Positions 5,972 through 6,240 of a DNA stretch of 6,240 nt are shown piece after piece (positions within the stretch are counted from its first letter, which is position 1; every line of letters begins with the position of its first letter). The stretch comes from an uncultured Verrucomicrobiales bacterium (lineage in GTDB: Bacteria; Verrucomicrobiota; Verrucomicrobiia; Verrucomicrobiales; Akkermansiaceae). The position numbers and the translations under genes are program-made. The DNA lies in NCBI GenBank assembly GCA_937916135.1, contig CALFTQ010000026.1, forward strand, positions 1 through 6,240, in the 5' to 3' direction. The notes beneath the pieces were generated by a model. The model saw nothing but the letters and a program-made list of their open reading frames with translations, did not search any database and had not been told where the DNA came from.

Positions 5972-6030
5972 GAATGTTGAATGTTGGATGTTGAATGTTG
6001 AAAGTGTAAAATTTCGCGGGCGATGCCCGC
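5972..6030 (+). repeat. Modular repeat element: heptamer array plus short hairpin
   Basis: Four tandem heptamers (GAATGTT, GAATGTT, GGATGTT, GAATGTT; 5972-5999) are followed by GAAAGTGTAAAATTTCGCGGGC and a tight hairpin, GCGGGC-GAT-GCCCGC (6016-6030). Same plan as the element at 5337, but with the hairpin loop empty (3 bases). It fills the gap between the stop of the partial gene (6037) and the start at 5966. Confidence 0.7.
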
Positions 6031-6036
6031 CTGACT

Positions 6037-6240
6037 TTACAACTCGGCGGTGCTCATAGTTTGCTCTTCCGGTTCGATGTAGGGGGTGAGTTCCCAAGCC
6101 TCGGTGGCTTGTTCTACGCTGCCGAATGGGGTGTAACCGTAGTCAGCAGGATTTTGCCCAAGGGGGCCGAAGATAGCGGCGCTGCGGTCAATTTTCCAGC
6201 GGGTGCCGAAATTGTCGACATAGCTGCCGTGCTCGCACGG
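6037..6240 (-). CDS. C-terminal end of an unrecognised phage-region gene
   Basis: The frame is open from the window edge to a TAA at 6037, giving 67 residues. It contains GTRWKIDRSAAIFGPLGQ, then aromatic residues (DYGYTPFG) and an acidic tail (PYIEPEEQ) ending MSTAEL. The 5' part lies outside the window. It has the same orientation as the structural genes and comes first among them here, so a terminase, portal or capsid-region gene is possible, but no motif of those families is visible in this tail. It is followed by a repeat element rather than directly by the next gene. Confidence 0.65.
   Translation of the reverse strand, partial: PCEHGSYVDNFGTRWKIDRSAAIFGPLGQNPADYGYTPFGSVEQATEAWELTPYIEPEEQTMSTAEL

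Noticed and set aside
1..6240. CRISPR array, tRNA, integrase site or transposase
   Set aside because: The only regular repeats are the short heptamers and the in-gene duplication. No spaced identical repeats, cloverleaf or recombinase motifs were seen.

Overview
The window reads as part of the structural (head to tail) gene block of a Mu-like or other long-tailed prophage. Six genes or gene fragments run leftward on the minus strand, and a two-gene plus-strand insert interrupts them. The host looks like a moderately GC-rich gut or environmental bacterium, perhaps of the Verrucomicrobiota/Lentisphaerota/Planctomycetota kind. That guess rests only on the style of the intergenic repeats (short tandem heptamers followed by small hairpins) and on most starts lacking a Shine-Dalgarno sequence, so it is weak.

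Layout in the direction of minus-strand transcription (right to left): the C-terminal end of an unrecognised gene (6240-6037); a repeat element (5972-6030); a 156-residue phage-like protein of unknown function (5966-5496); a 164-base repeat-filled gap (5495-5332) with two repeat units facing each other; a 537-residue Mu F-like minor head protein (5331-3718); the plus-strand insert; a gpG-like virion morphogenesis protein (2889-2350); a helical protein with a recent internal duplication (2323-1124); a probable baseplate/tail hub protein (1122-34); and the first codons of one more gene (16-1), which has the only good Shine-Dalgarno sequence on that strand.

The head protein is the most notable gene. 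After an ordinary MuF domain and a charged linker, its last ~150 residues show an R...S...ExE arrangement like that of ADP-ribosyltransferase toxins. It is therefore a candidate MuF polymorphic toxin: a structural protein with an effector domain at its tail. Directly against its 3' end, on the opposite strand and one base away, lies a 69-residue highly charged protein with its own extended -10 promoter, predicted to give a leaderless mRNA. It is a candidate immunity factor, and any read-through from its promoter would be antisense to the toxin-coding part of the head gene.

The second plus-strand gene (2888-3430) encodes a coiled, single-pass membrane protein whose last 20 residues and stop codon come from a copy of the interspersed repeat. 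Its start codon overlaps the start codon of the divergent virion gene within one CATG. The plus-strand pair looks like cargo ('moron') DNA set between structural genes. No tRNA, rRNA, CRISPR array or transposase was seen.
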